A stretch of 64,000 nucleotides of DNA from Jaltomata sinuosa. Taxonomy: Eukaryota; Streptophyta; Magnoliopsida; Solanales; Solanaceae. Made by a program: the position numbers and the translations under genes. Of the stretch, positions 45,875 to 58,684 are shown in pieces. Within the stretch, counting starts at the first letter, position 1. Every line of letters starts with the position of its first letter. A model generated the notes under the pieces. The model was not told where the DNA came from and did not search any database. It saw nothing but the letters and a program-made list of their open reading frames with translations. The stretch covers positions 310,001 through 374,000 of the forward strand of contig QJPP01001907.1 of assembly GCA_003996215.1 (NCBI GenBank). The letters run 5' to 3'.

Positions 45875-48800
45875 TGTTTTGATCCTTTTCGGGTAAGGAC
45901 GTGAGAAAGAAAGAAATGACTTGTTTATTGAAAACTTCGTTTCGAAAATCCAATTAAAGTTCCAAAACGTTCTCAATAAAAAACAATAGTCGCCACTTAG
46001 TTTTTATAAAGTAAAAACCAAGAAAAACTTATAAGAATTTTTAAAATCCAAAACAGATAAAGACTTTAAAAATTAAGAGATTAAGGGTAAGGGTTCAAGT
46101 TAATACTCTTGGAAGGGTGTTAAGGCACCAAGAGTATCCGCTAACTCGCGGTTGCCCGGGCTTATTAAAAAAACTAACTTGTTGACTAACTTTTGAAAAG
46201 GGGTTGATTTTTGTATGAAAACGTTTTGTTTTTAGAAAGAATTGATTTTAAAGAAGATAGTTACGAAAGAGTCATTTTATAAAAGACAATATATGGAAGA
46301 GTTCATTTTTATACACAGGGAAAACAAAGTTGACACTTAAAGAACAACAGTAATTAACATAAAAAAATGTTTAAACAGAAATTTTGATTTCTTTTGGGGA
46401 TAATTTAGATAAGTTTTACCAATTCAATCCAAATTATACAATTAATACTAATTAACAATTAAAGACATATAACATAAAAAATTAAGGACTATTAAACTAA
46501 TTCTGTCCTAATTCTGGTGTGTGGGCCCTTTTTAGGCCCACCACCATTTTCACTTTGGACTTAGTCCACTTTTCATCTTTTAGCCCTTTGGGGCTACTGC
46601 TGCTGCTGAACATTATGGGCTTCGCCCATTTTTATTTATTCAGTCCATTTGGACTATTCTGCTGATGTAGCGCTTGGGCTTGGCCCATTTTCTTCTTCAG
46701 CTGCTTCTCCTTCTTTTAAACAACTCGTCCCTTTTGAGCTTAATCAAGCTGGATCAAATGGACAGTGTTGGGCTAGGCCCAACATAAGATGCAAGGAGGA
46801 ATTTTGGGCGTCCAATTGGACTCCACAAGATTTTTGTGCATGAAAATGAAATAAATAAGGATTAGCACATATTTTTAATAAGTTAAGTAAGAGTAATTAA
46901 GCACTATACAAATTTCATACTTAAAGAAAAATATTTACCAATACACACAGGGATTCATACAGAGTTAAAATATATGAAACAAGGATATTTAGACAATAAA
47001 ATCACAATTTTTATCACCTAAGACATATACTTACAAGACTTCAAATTTTAACAAAGACTCATAAAGGCCATTCCTTTTTCCAGAACTCAAAAGGGATAAG
47101 AGGTCGATTCAAACAAAGCATGTATACTCAGATGCACAAATTTGAAGAGAAATGGTATCACAGAGGCACAAGTCATATACTCTACACATTTAACCATTCT
47201 TAATGTCTAGGCTTATAGCATTTTCATGTCACAAACAAATAATTATATTGAAGTCGTGAAGATTTTAATAGGTCACAATGTTCAGATATTAATACACATA
47301 ATAACTTTAAACATAAGTGAATGACACCATAACTTAATCAATTCTTATGCATAAGATCATCTAGGTAAGACAGTGAAGGGGAAAAGGAAAAGGAGAGCAG
47401 GATCTCTACCAAATTGAGGAAAACAAGGGAAACAGGAAGGGGTTGAACATTAGTAAACAAGTATAAAATTCATGTATGTCATACAAATCCAAACAAGAAG
47501 CAGTAGAACTTATCAGCACTCAATCTAACCTAAACATCATCCTAAGTGTAAGAAAATGACATTAACAGTTCAGGTTCATAAGTGGCTACCACACATAGAT
47601 AAAACAGTAAAGGGAAAAAAGAGAATAGATTCAAAAAGCAAAACCCAAAGAGATTGAGAATAACAGGAACGGTCAAGCATTTCATGAACCAAAACCAAAC
47701 TTAAGTCCTAATAACAGGTTCATACTCATGTTCATAGCTCTTAGATTACACAAGTCGACCAAAATTAATGGAACTATGAGATTCTTCAAGGAAGACTTAG
47801 AATAAAAGGTCATGAGAGAACAACACTAAAGCTTAGCAGATTTAGACAGAATTAATAGACACAATAGGGGGAATGATTATGGAAAGGGGGGTTGGGAAAC
47901 AAACAAGAGAAAAAATCAAGCATTTTATAGACAAAACAGGGTAGATTTCACATCATTTAGCAACAAACTAGACTACAAACTTATACTTACACCTACTGTC
48001 TTCATAAATTAAACATAGTCAGTGAAACATCATGCTTATAACACATTATTGCTACTCAAAATCATAATAATAGTCTAAAATTCAAACGCATATCATTAAA
48101 ACTAACAAACAAGACCAGAACCCTGATTTCACCAAGATTTAAGCATCATAATGAAAAAAATGAAAATCAAACAGTAAAGGGAAGAGGGTAAGGGGTTTAC
48201 CTTTTTTAGGGCAGCAACTTGAACCTCGAACTTCACCGGAAAGCCTTACCACCACCAGATTAATTTCAACCCCGTTTAGAATTCGAATTTCTTTAGCGTT
48301 TTCTTCCCCAACAACTCACTGGTTTCGTGAGGTTAGAGAAACAATTCTCCAGAACCCCCATTTTTTCCCCAAAATTAGCTACTTAACATGCAGCTAAGGG
48401 GAGGGGTATTTATAGGGAATTTTGGGTGAAAAAAAGGTGGAAAAACAAAGGATTTTTAGGGATTTTGCTGAGGAATTCAAATTCCTCAGCTGGAGCAACA
48501 TTCACAGCAACAAACTTGTATGAAGTTGTACAAGTTTTCACGGATTTAGCGAAGAGGGGTGACACCTGGTGTCCTCTAGAAGCTTTTGGACGTGCCAGCG
48601 CACCCTTTATGGAGGGAAATAGATGGATAATGGAAATTTTAACGAGGGTTGTGAGAGGATGAAGTTGTGAGCAACGTTTGAAGGTTGTTAGGGCTGGGGT
48701 TGTCATTTGTGAGAATGACGAAAGGGGTGAAGGACGGGGGTGTACTCGTAATGCTGAGGTGTTGTACGAAGCACGTTGCTTCATACAACTGGGAGAGATA

Positions 48801-49587
48801 ACGCGTGAGAGAAATGGAGGCGGCTAGGGTTTTTGAAGTGTTTGAACGAAGAAGAAGGTGAGAGAAGGGGTCTATTTTGTTACGTTTGAGAGAGAAAGAG
48901 AAGTGTAGAGGTGTGATAAGGTGGAGAAAATGGAATTGGGCCGGTTGGGTCGGGTCTTGAGCGGGTCAGGGGTGGTTTGGATTGGGCTGGGGTGATAGAA
49001 GGGAATTGGGCTGAGCGGGTCAGGGTTTTTTTGGCCCAAACAGCTGAAATATTAAGGGGGTTATAGGGGTATTTAATTGATTTCCACATTTGCAAAATGT
49101 GGCCAAAAAGTTAAGGACATAGCCAAATTGAAAGTAAATTGATGGGATTCGGCTAGATTTTAAAAGATTTAGGGATTTAGGCTAGAATAGGAATAAAATA
49201 AACTAATTACAATTATCCTTGAGATTTAATGATTTAAACAATTTGAAATAAAGATTATTTTTTAACACATACTTACCTCTTTAAACAAATTATGAAATTA
49301 ATTATTCAATTAATCTCTAATTTGAAATAATTTGGAGAAAAATCAAGCGTTTAATCTTTTGAAGGATTTTCTTGTGAAATTAAACCTTAAAATAGTTCTT
49401 TAAGTAAACTTATACAAATCCCACATAATTAAATATGAAAGATATAAATTGTTACTCAAGACTATTATAAAGCTAACTTGAAAAATATTTTATCCCTTTT
49501 TACAAAACAATTATTTCAAAAATTGTTTAAGATTCAAAAGGCTCAAGATTAATTCGAAACATGGCAGGTAAAAATTGGGTGTCAACA
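45875..49587 (-). repeat. 5' LTR of the Ogre element
   Basis: Plus-strand start TGTTTTGATCC, end GGGTGTCAACA; 3713 bp. It aligns throughout with 29255-32881, with scattered substitutions and small indels. It has about 70 bp more, bounded by ggaattggg at 48932-48940 and 49002-49010. A TATA box (minus-strand TATAAAT) stands at 48414-48408, matching that of the other LTR. The 5' untranslated leader (45295-45852) follows it in element direction. Confidence 0.95.
48408..48414 (-). promoter_or_regulatory. TATA box in the Ogre 5' LTR
   Basis: The minus strand reads CCCTATAAATACCCC. It is the copy that would drive the element's transcript. Confidence 0.62.
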
Positions 49588-49592
49588 CCCGC
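49588..49592. repeat. Target-site duplication of the Ogre element, right copy (CCCGC)
   Basis: Exact match to 29250-29254. Removing the Ogre element and one copy leaves the gag frame of element C uninterrupted. Confidence 0.92.
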
Positions 49593-50801
49593 CACCTGAT
49601 CATTCAAGAAATTTGCCTCTTCATCAGATTCAGAGTCTTTATGTCTATGTGCTTTACCTTGCGAACCAACTACGTTTACTTTTTCAACTCCGGCACCCAT
49701 GACACACTTAGAAATAAGCCCAATATTTATTTTCACCTCCACCACATCTTTGCTCAACTCCTTTAATTTGGTCTGATCCATGGACTTCCCAACAGTATAA
49801 TTTCCAGCTGGAGCCTCATAATCTCTTATGTGCCAAGCCCTGTTTGTCTTTCTGACTCTATGTAGCATCTCAGAAGCTTCTATTAAGTATTTTCCATGAA
49901 TGCTCCCCTAGTGACTGTATCAGCCACCGCCTTGGTGTTTGAATTTCGTGCTCTATAGAAAATCTCTATCAAATGATCCAAAGGGATCCTATGATTCGGC
50001 ACCTGTTTTAGCTTCTTATTGAACCTAAGCCATGTCTCATATAGTGCTTCAGCATTCAACTTCCTGAAGTTATAGATCTCCTGCTTGAGATACAACATCT
50101 TTGATGGAGGGAAGAACCTCTCCAAAAACTGACTTTTCAGTTCCCTCAATGTGTATATTAAATTATCAGGAAGTTTATCAAGCCAAAATGTTGCTTCTCC
50201 AATCAAAGAAAATGGAAATAGCCACAATCTGATAGCATATTGGCCTACTCCTGGAAGATTGTAAGCCTTGCAAATCCCCACAAAGTTCACCAAGTGCAAA
50301 TTTGTATCATCAGTAGACTTGCCAGCAAATAATCCTTTTAGGTTCAACAACTGAATCATAGTGCTTGTGATGTCAAACTTCATACCCTGGGGCAGAGGTG
50401 GCAGTACTATAGGGTCTATTATTCCTACATCAATAAGATTGTTTCATCAGCATCAAGATTTTAGCGAGGGATGTTTCGTGATTGCTGTAGATGGCGGCCC
50501 CTATTTTCTCTCTGTCCAACCGAATCTTGATGTATGTGGCATCATGATGCCTCATCCCTTGCATCTTGAGCATTTAGTGCAGCTTGACGGGTAGCCTCTT
50601 GCCTTGCTTGCTCAGCTACAACATTTTGATTAGCTAAATCTATGGCAGCCTGAGCATCATGCGTAGCTTGAGCAGCTTTAGCTGCCTGAATCCTTTGTTG
50701 TTCTTTGGCCAACATCCGAACTTAACCATGTTTCTCAGAGTTCGTTGGAGTTCAGGATCGAATGGAATCAGGGGATTCCATTGAATCTTTGTACTTGGCA
50801 T
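49588..50801 (-). pseudogene. gag of element C, 5' part (before the Ogre insertion)
   Basis: The start at 50801 reads MPSTKIQWNPLIPFD, parallel to the start of gag in A. The core is open for 166 codons (50383-49883): MIQLLNLKGLFAG, IRLWLFPFSLIGEA, FLERFFPPSK and YETWLRFNKKLKQVPNH, and it continues at 49868-49588 with the C-terminal gag region (LHRVRKTNRAWH). The last residues before the insertion are EEANFLNDQVAG. One frame change near 50700 and a stop near 49880 are visible. The remainder lies at 29254 and below. Confidence 0.88.
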
Positions 50802-50909
50802 GCACAAGTGTGCAACCTATGAAACAAAACAAAAATAACAAAAAAAGTAAATCAGGAAATAAGGACTAATAGTCAAATAAACACAATTGCTCTTAATCCT
50901 AAACTGTAT

Positions 50910-50927
50910 TCCCCGGCAATGGCACTA
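50910..50927 (-). other. Primer binding site of element C (Asp-tRNA type)
   Basis: The minus strand reads TAGTGCCATTGCCGGGGA five bases after the LTR end. The Asp-tRNA site typical of Athila elements is TGGCGCCGTTGCCGGGGA. The three differences are all G to A or C to T, as expected from decay of methylated DNA. Confidence 0.78.
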
Positions 50928-50932
50928 AAATT

Positions 50933-51945
50933 TGATACGCCCAAATTACACCTCTAAAGGGAAGTATAAGGCGATCATTGGTCAAATATAGAACCTAAAC
51001 AAGGTTAAGGTTGATCCCACAAGGAATATGGTAGGACTTAGGTCAACTATATGTATTTGCGCTCTTAGCCGTCTTATTTCCCTAATGAGCGGTTTTAAGT
51101 AAAACATAATATTTGTAAAATATCAAGTATCAAGTAATAGCAAGTAACAACTTTGTTGTAATTCATAGAGGGAATGGACTAGGACTGTGTTCCCATGAGT
51201 TTATAACACAGTAGGCATTGTACTAGCAATTTATTATGATGTTTAGCATGCAAGATCGGTAAGTTAATTTCAATTAAATGGTTGGTACCCTAGATAGAAG
51301 TATTTCACCAAACAACTTGGTCCGTCTACGGGTGTATGCTTTACTAACCCTTATCTCTGATCCCAAATTAGGTATTCCCGGATAATATCAAGATATTAGA
51401 TGAGGGTTGGTAGCCCCAAATCTCTATTGTAACATCTATTTTCCCATTCGTTACCCCCTTGGTCAGAAACTTCCACGGACACTATCCACAGTCTGTGGAA
51501 CCTACTACGGCTCTTAGAAGCTCCTCATGAAAATCAGAGTTTTGTCCTCTTGCAGGTTCAAATCCATGAGGTCATTCCATGGCTCATGGATTGGTCTATG
51601 GCTCGTGGACTGGCTTCATGAAAATTAGTCATTTTGTATCTTCTCTATCAGGTTCCATGAACAGGAACCACAGCTCATGGAAAGGTCCATGGCTCATGGA
51701 AACCTTTTCACTAGTATTTGTATGACTGACTTCCACGACTCGTGGATGCTTTCACGACCCATAGACTTGAGTCATGAAAGTAAGTTCTGGCCTTTTTTTA
51801 TAGTCTTTTACTAGACTTAGTCTTCAAACCATATTTTCCTGAAAACAAAACTCAAAACCACATTAAATCTACTAAAAATTGTTGAGAAACATACCCCAAT
51901 TCTATGTTTTAAGCGTAGAAAGTATCTTAAAACCACAACACATCA
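50933..51945 (-). repeat. 5' LTR of element C, internally deleted
   Basis: Minus-strand start TGATGTGTTGTGG (51945), end GGGCGTATCA (50933). It aligns at both ends with the LTR of A. It contains a CCACGA/CGTGG array at 51470-51780. It lacks the segment matching about 7944-8370 of A, which includes the TATA box. The copy in A has TTGCCA at both edges of that segment, so the loss probably happened between those six-base repeats. Confidence 0.85.
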
Positions 51946-54900
51946 AAACTGAGCACCCATGTCTGAAATGATGGAAATTGGTACACCATGAAGTCAAACT
52001 ATTTCTGTAATATATAACTTGGCATAATCTTTAGCCGTATAAGTTCTCTTGACCGGCAAAAAGTGAGCTGATTTTGTAAATCTATCTACAATCACCCATA
52101 TGGAATCATACTTCTGATAAGTACAGGGTATGCCTTTAATAAAATCCATGTTGATGACCTCCCCTTTCTAGGTCGATATACTATACTCGAAGTTATCCCT
52201 TCGGGCCTCTGGTGCTCAATTTTTACCCGTTGCCAATTCAGGCACTGGGCTACAAATCTGCAATATTTCTCTTCATATTATTCCACCAATAAATATGTCG
52301 AAGATCATGGTACATCTTCATTGCTCCTAGATGGATTGAATAGCATTAATAGTAGACTTCTGCCAAAATTTTCTCACAAAGCTCCCCGATGCTAGGTACA
52401 CATAAACGACCTTGATATCTCAGAACCCCCATCTTTATTTAGCTCTAATAATGGTTGCTTCTGCTGCAGAATTTCTTCCCTCAATCTTACTAACTCTGGA
52501 TCATCATATTGTCATTCCTTTACCTCTGCTATAAGTGAGGATTCTGCTGCATTTTGAACAACAACTCCCCTATTACCTAGGTCTAGTAGTCGAACTTGCA
52601 AATTAGCTAATTGATGCAGTTCTCTTGTAATATCAATCTTTCTAGTTTCCACGTGGCTCAAGCTTCCCATGGATTTACCGCTAAGTGCATCGGTCACTAC
52701 ATTAGCCTTACCTGGATGGTATATAATATCTACGTCATAATCCTTTAGTAGGTCTAGCCACCTTCTTTTCCTTTAATTCCTTTTGTTTCAATAAATACTA
52801 TAGAATTTTGTAATCTGTAAATACATCTACATAGACTCCAAACAAGTAATGGCGCCAAATTTACAGGGCAGATGTAACTGCTTCCAATTCAAGATCATGA
52901 GTAGGGTAATTTTGCTCGTGATTTCTCAGCTTTCTCGAGGCATAGGCAATAAATTTACCATGCTGCATTAGAACGCAACTCAACCCAATCCTTGAAGCAT
53001 CATAATAAACAACATAACCTTTTGTACCCTCTGGAAGAGTTAAGACATGCGCTGATGTAAGCATATCCTTTAACTCTTGAAAACTCTTCTCACATGCATC
53101 TAACCACTGGAACATGGTTGCTTTATGATTCAACTTCATCAATGGTGCAGTGATAGAAGAGAATCCTTCAACAATCCTTCGATAATAACCTGCTAACCCT
53201 AAAAAGATACGGATCTCTATAGTGTTGAAGGGCCTCGGCCAATTCTTTACACCTTCAATCTTTTGGCCGTCAACTCTAATACCTTCAATTATAATTACAT
53301 GGCTAAGAAAAGACACCAAAGTCAACAAAACCTCACACTTTGAGAATATTGCATACAATTTATGATTCTGAAGTACTTGCAATATCGCACGCAGATGATC
53401 TGCATGTTTGGTTTTGAACCGCGAGTAAATCAAGATATCATCAATAAATACAATCACGAATATATCGAAGAAGGGCTTGAAGACCTGATTATTTAGGTCT
53501 ATAAAAAATGCTAGGGCATTAGTAAGCCCGAAAGACATTACAAGAAATTCAAAGTGGCCATACGTCATCCTGAAGGCTATCTTCAGCATATCTACCCCTT
53601 TAACTCACACTTGGTGATATCCCGACCGCAAGCCAAATTTTGAAAAATATTTGGCACATTGGAACTGATCAAAAAGGTCATCAATCCTTGGAAGTGAATA
53701 TTTTTTCTTGATTGTAAATTTGTTCAGCTGCCGGTAATTGATACATATTCTCAAGGACCCATCTTTTTTACGAACAAATAAAACTGGTGCACCCTATGGC
53801 AATATACTAGGCCTAATGAAGCCTTTTTCAAGAAGATCCTTCAACTGTTCCTTTAACTCTCTTAGCTCAGTAGGAGCCATCCTGTAAGGGGGAATTGATA
53901 TCGGCTGAGTATCTATAAGTAGATCAATGGCAAACTCAATTTCCCTTTCTAGAGGGATTCCTCGAAGCTCATCAGGGAATACATCTGGAAACTGACTCAC
54001 CATAGGAACCAATTGAAGAGTCGATGGTTCATCCTCTGTGCTTCTTACTCAAACTAGATGGTAGATATAGCCTTTAGAAATCATTTTATGGGCCTTAAGG
54101 TAGTAAATAAACCTACCCCTTGGCGTTGTAGCATTACCTTTCCACTCTAAGACTGGCTCTTTTGAAAAATAGAATTTGACAACCTTAGTTCTGTAATCGA
54201 TATTAGCAAAACATGTAGCTAACTAGTCCATACCCATAATAACATCAAAGTCAGTAATATCTAAGTCAATCAGATCAGCTGAAGTAAGATGGTCATAAAT
54301 CAACACTGCAAAATCTTAATAAACTCATCTATCTATAATACATTTACCAACCGACGTAGACACAGCAAAGGGTCTAGGAAATAATGGTGGGTCTGCCGTA
54401 AACTTACCAACAACGAGCAAAGTAACATATGAAAGAGTAGAGCCAGGATCTATAAATGCATAAAAAACATGAGTGAAAATATTAAATGTACCTATAATAA
54501 CATCAGGTGATGACACCAAGTCCTGGCGACTGGTTAGAGCATAAGTGCAGTTCTGACAACCGCCTAAACTAGATGCTCCTCCTCCTCCTCTACCTCTACC
54601 ATGACATTGTATGGCTTGTGGTCCTGTCCTAGGGGGATAAATAATAGATAAAGAACTTGTCATCGACCCTATAGGCTGGCCATTTCACCCCTATCTCTAC
54701 TCAAATAATCTCGCATAAAGTGACAAGGATGCCTACATAAATAACAATTATCTGAACCCAGGAGACATATCCTGAGATGCTTCCTACTGTACTGAACACA
54801 AGGTGGAAAAGGTGGCCTCATCTGACCTGAATACCCCTAGCGATGGAAACCTGATGCACCTGAACTATGGCTTGGTCCGGGCTAAGCAAAACGATCATAC

Positions 54901-55934
54901 CTCTGCCTATGTAACTAAGGTAGGGTGCTACTGGTAGGGTGGGATGGTTGTCTATGAAATTTTGGCCTAACATTACCTCGTGGCTCTTTATAAGACCCAG
55001 TAGATCTAGCCCTCTTATTTTGTTCCCTTTATCATCTTTGGTTATCTCCAATCGGATTGTAAGATCCCTTATAGTCTGAGCAATAGCCTCTATCCGAAAA
55101 ATATTCATATCCTCTTGTGTGGCTGATACGGTTAATTCATTAATCAATTCATCCTTAAGGACAACCACATATAGATGAACTTTAGTTTGCATCGTACTCA
55201 CAATATTGGGGTCATACCTTGCTAATGAATTAAACCTGAGAATGTACTCTCGAACACTCATATTGCCCTGCCTAAGGGCTAGAAACTGATCAAGTCTGGC
55301 CTCTCAAACCTCCTGTGGAAGATAGTGAGCTAGGAAGGCCTCTGAAAACTCCTCCTATCATCTGGGGGAGCATTTGATCCCCTGGACCGATCCCAAGCCT
55401 CGAACCACAAAATGGCCACATCTTGTAGCCGAAAGATGCAAACTCTACTACCTCCACTACTGATGCATGAATGACTCGAAAAACCCAATAAATCTGATTA
55501 GTAAACTCTTGAGGAACCTCACATGGGTCAGAGCATGTAAATATAGGAGAACTCAAGCTAATAAATTCTTAAGCCCTAGAACTTTCTGAGCCACCTGACC
55601 TAGCATTCACTGATGCCCCTATTTGTTGTTGTTGTGTGGCTACCATCTGGGTCAATAATCGAAATGCGCTCCTGATATCCTGGTTCTCTACATTAGGTGG
55701 AGGAACTGAAGGTGTTGGTTCATCTCTAGCTATCCCAGGTGCCACTGGAGCAAGTAGGGCCGGGGGTGCTGGATCCCCTCTCGTATCATCAGGAACAGGC
55801 TAAACTTGGATCAATGGAGTCAGTGATTCACTTTGAGCCTCAAATTTATCAATCTGGATGGGCAGGTAATGACTAGTACCTTCCCCTACATCCATTCCAA
55901 CTCGTCGGCTAGTCATTTGTCTGGTCACATGCAT
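51946..55934 (-). pseudogene. gag-pol of element E (Tekay-type), broken and truncated
   Basis: The start at 55934 (MHVTRQMTSRRVGMD) was chosen as the first ATG of the frame after the leader. Gag continues with a Pro-rich segment, then an open block at 55261-54818 (REYILRFNSLARYDP). The zinc knuckle near 54745 (CYLCRHPCHFMRDYL) has lost its last Cys. The protease region is at 54663-54325 (FIDPGSTLSYVTLLV). The pre-RT motif IPPYRMAPTELRELKEQL is at about 53915-53860. RT and RNase H are open for 242 codons (53589-52861), with FIDDILIYS intact at about 53455-53430 and the RNase H start YDASRIGLSCVL. The linker MTDALSGKSMGSLSHVE follows. Integrase breaks off at 51946. One TAG near 55803 and further stops between blocks inactivate it. 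Confidence 0.88.
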
Positions 55935-56133
55935 TTCTGTAAACAAGGAATAGAAAAGCACAAATTACATATCAAGTATCTTATTACCTTGCTCTATTGT
56001 GTGATCTAGCATATGAAAGAATAGTAACAATTCCTAAATGTCCCATAGCCTCATGATTATAGGTATGGTGCACAAAACACCCATAAGCAAGACTCTACTA
56101 GACACAACTTATAGACTCCCAGGGATTCGACGT

Positions 56134-56145
56134 GCTCTGATACCA
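56134..56145 (-). other. Primer binding site of element E (initiator-Met tRNA type)
   Basis: The minus strand reads TGGTATCAGAGC, the canonical chromovirus primer site, one base from the LTR end. Confidence 0.88.
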
Positions 56146-56146
56146 A

Positions 56147-58684
56147 GTTTATCAAGCCCAAAACCAGGAGAGGCAGGACTGGAACACGGAACCCCAAAAG
56201 GCCGAGGGCACCAAAATCAAGTGTATCTCTATTAAACCTGCTAGGGGCCTGAGACCGACAACGTCTCTAACTATAGCAATCAGAAACAGTGATAGCTCAA
56301 TAGTAGGTAAGCAACTCAAGGTGACAAGGCTAATATCAGAGTAGATAGCTATTAACAAGGTCAGCAAGGCGATACCAAACACTGACATATATTTCACATC
56401 TACAAGCCTCTATTAGTAAATAAAATATCTCATAGCCAGGACAGGACCCTGGCCTACCCATTAACTCTATATATACATAACCTAATAAAAATATAAGCTA
56501 GACCTCTGACTCGTCAGCTCCAGGAAGAATGTATCTTACCAAAATAGCTTAACTCTGTAATTCCTACTAAAGAGGTCTGTCTAGGTTTCTCTCTGGACGT
56601 GAAGGCATGAATGCATCACCCCCTAGGCAATAGGGATGTCAATATGAAAATAATGTACTGGTATGTAAGATAGAAACATATTAGTAAGCTGCAAGTAGTA
56701 AATCTGAACAGGATATAATATGAAACTTGTGAACAGTAATTGGTAGGACTCGTTAAGCTCTTTTCTCCTTTATTCTTTTTAGAATAGAATGCATGACTTA
56801 ACTCACACTGTAACTCACTCTTTATAATACACATAGAATCACAATAGTGCATCGCCGCACCGTATATATAACAGCCTCAATATGGAAGTGGCGCCTTGAT
56901 GCACATTATGTATATAATGGCTTCAATATGGCCTACCAATACACTAACACATGAAACCCATGCATAATAAGTGTATTATTAGATTGACCTTTAAAGCTAC
57001 TCTTGTTAGTTATGAAGGTTCATTTAGATAACTTCTTTAGTATTGACTTACTAAATGTTGGATTCAACTTACCAACCACATATGAATAGGGATTTGACTT
57101 GCTAACCTTCCTTTTATACATTCTAAATCTTGATTAGGGATCACAATACAAAGAAGAAACTCGATAAAAGAATAACTTACGTGTCATTGCAAGAAGAATC
57201 AGATTCTTATAAGAAGGCGACTTGACTCACCATAACGTATCACTTAGTTTCTTAAAACTTGTTTAGTTATCAAATCAGATGTCTTACAAAACAATACTCA
57301 AATTCCTTCTTTCAGATATTTAGAGTTCCAGTTTTAGATTCATGCCAATAAGGAATAAAGAAGGCTTAACATACCTCGTTCCTTCCGATGATTACTCTTA
57401 TGATGACTTGGCCTTTCCTTTATTATGTTAATATACAATACAAGGGTATATTGAAGCTAATATTATCTCTTAAACCTGATGCAACATTGCCAAAATAGTA
57501 GCTAAATATTTCCCATGCAGATTTATGTATTGCCATTAATTAAACGGTGTCTCATCACACCTTTCTCCCCCATTTGAATACACAGTACACACACACCAAC
57601 GTACTACATCCAACCATAAAAAACACATCCTATAGCCCCTATACAACTCACCATACTGAAATACAATAGTAACACATTTAACTCACGGCTTCCGATCACC
57701 GTCCCGTGAGTTCTTAACAATAATTCAATAACATTTCTCAATCCGAACTTCAATATAAAAAGATGATTATGGACAGAGTACTTACCATACTTGAAGGGGT
57801 GTTTTTATTATCTTTTTCTTGATGTCTTTAAAATCTTAAGTACCCTCTACACATACACCAATAAGAGAAGAAGAAATCTCTTAATTGTTACACAATTTCT
57901 AAGTGTCCAACCTTAAGGAAGGGGCTGCCATAGTTCAAGTACTTCTTACCATAGGATATCCTAGCTATATGTAGTAGATTAGTAAGATAATAAGTGATTT
58001 CTCTTACCTTAATCTTGGATGAAGCTTGGAGTTCCAAGAACCCTAAAGGAGCTAAGGGGCTGCCACCAAGAGCAAGAAGAGAAGAGAGAGTTCTAGTAAA
58101 TTTTTCCAGCTTTTTGTAATCAATATTAGTCAACATAAGGTCTGTATAAGGGGAAGTTTTGGCCGACTTTTTTGACTAGTTTTGGGCCAAAATGGGTCAA
58201 GAAACTTGGGACAAAATTTTCCTTTGCTTGGGCCTCAAAATGGTTATGTTTTGTGGCTGATTTTGGGCTTCTCTTGGGTCAAAATTTAGTCAATATTGGT
58301 GACTACCTTTTGTACTTGTTTCGATCAGATATGGTTGCACTTTGATGGGCCAACTTTAGGCTTCATTTGGGCTACTGTTAGGTCTAATAATTCATGGAGT
58401 CGCTGTACATCATCGGCCCTCTTAACTTAGTTCGTTAGTGTATGTAGGTGATGCACCTAAGGTGATGCACCTACTTGTCACATATGAGCTTAGATAAGTC
58501 GAGCAAGTACCTCACTTGTTTTATTTTATTTTCCAAACCTTCATCCTTATACTTTAACTTAACAATTATATACATTTGGTCATTTCAAACTCTAGTCCAA
58601 AGTACCTCCTCACCACCCCGAGCTTAAGTACCTTCATCGATATTGACTTAGTCATATAGGTGTTGAAAGGTAGGGGGTGTTACA
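56147..58684 (-). repeat. 5' LTR of element E
   Basis: Minus-strand start TGTAACACCCCCTACC at 58684; the end, next to the primer site, is decayed (no clean CA) at about 56147. About 2.5 kb, non-coding. It interrupts the LTR of element D at 58684/58685. Confidence 0.82.

Larger units (their letters stand above)
29255..49587 (-). mobile_element. Ogre/TatV-type giant LTR retrotransposon, 20.3 kb, lacking RT, RNase H and integrase
   Basis: Two direct LTRs (29255-32881 and 45875-49587) frame a 13-kb interior read on the minus strand. The LTR start TGTTGACACC, the Arg-type primer site, an ORF upstream of gag, a protease with DDGSG and a glycine-rich segment after it all point to the Ogre group of the Tat lineage. 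A 5-bp target duplication flanks it, so it inserted as a whole. Recognisable coding ends at 37485, where the polyprotein should enter reverse transcriptase. The 4.6 kb from there to the 3' LTR is non-coding tandem-repeat-rich sequence. It was therefore probably mobilised by proteins from a complete relative. Confidence 0.88.
22990..51945 (-). mobile_element. Element C: Athila-type retrotransposon, interrupted by the Ogre element
   Basis: On the minus strand: 5' LTR (51945-50933), Asp-type primer site, gag (50801-49588, continuing at 29254), pol (to 24741), post-pol repeats and a long 3' region. Bases 29255-49587 are a later insertion. The 5' LTR sits in the integrase of element E. No 3' LTR copy of this family was found between 24700 and 19275, so the 3' end has been lost; its left limit at about 22990 is a guess. 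The same layout in element A on the opposite strand confirms the family. Confidence 0.82.
51946..58684 (-). mobile_element. Element E: Tekay-type retrotransposon, cut in integrase by element C
   Basis: Minus-strand order: 5' LTR (58684-56147), exact Met-tRNA primer site, gag, protease, RT, RNase H and part of integrase. The integrase frame ends at 51946 in ISIISDMGAQF, where the LTR of C begins. Its own 5' LTR starts inside the LTR of D. Among the three Tekay-type copies in the window it has the least damaged RT. Confidence 0.86.
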
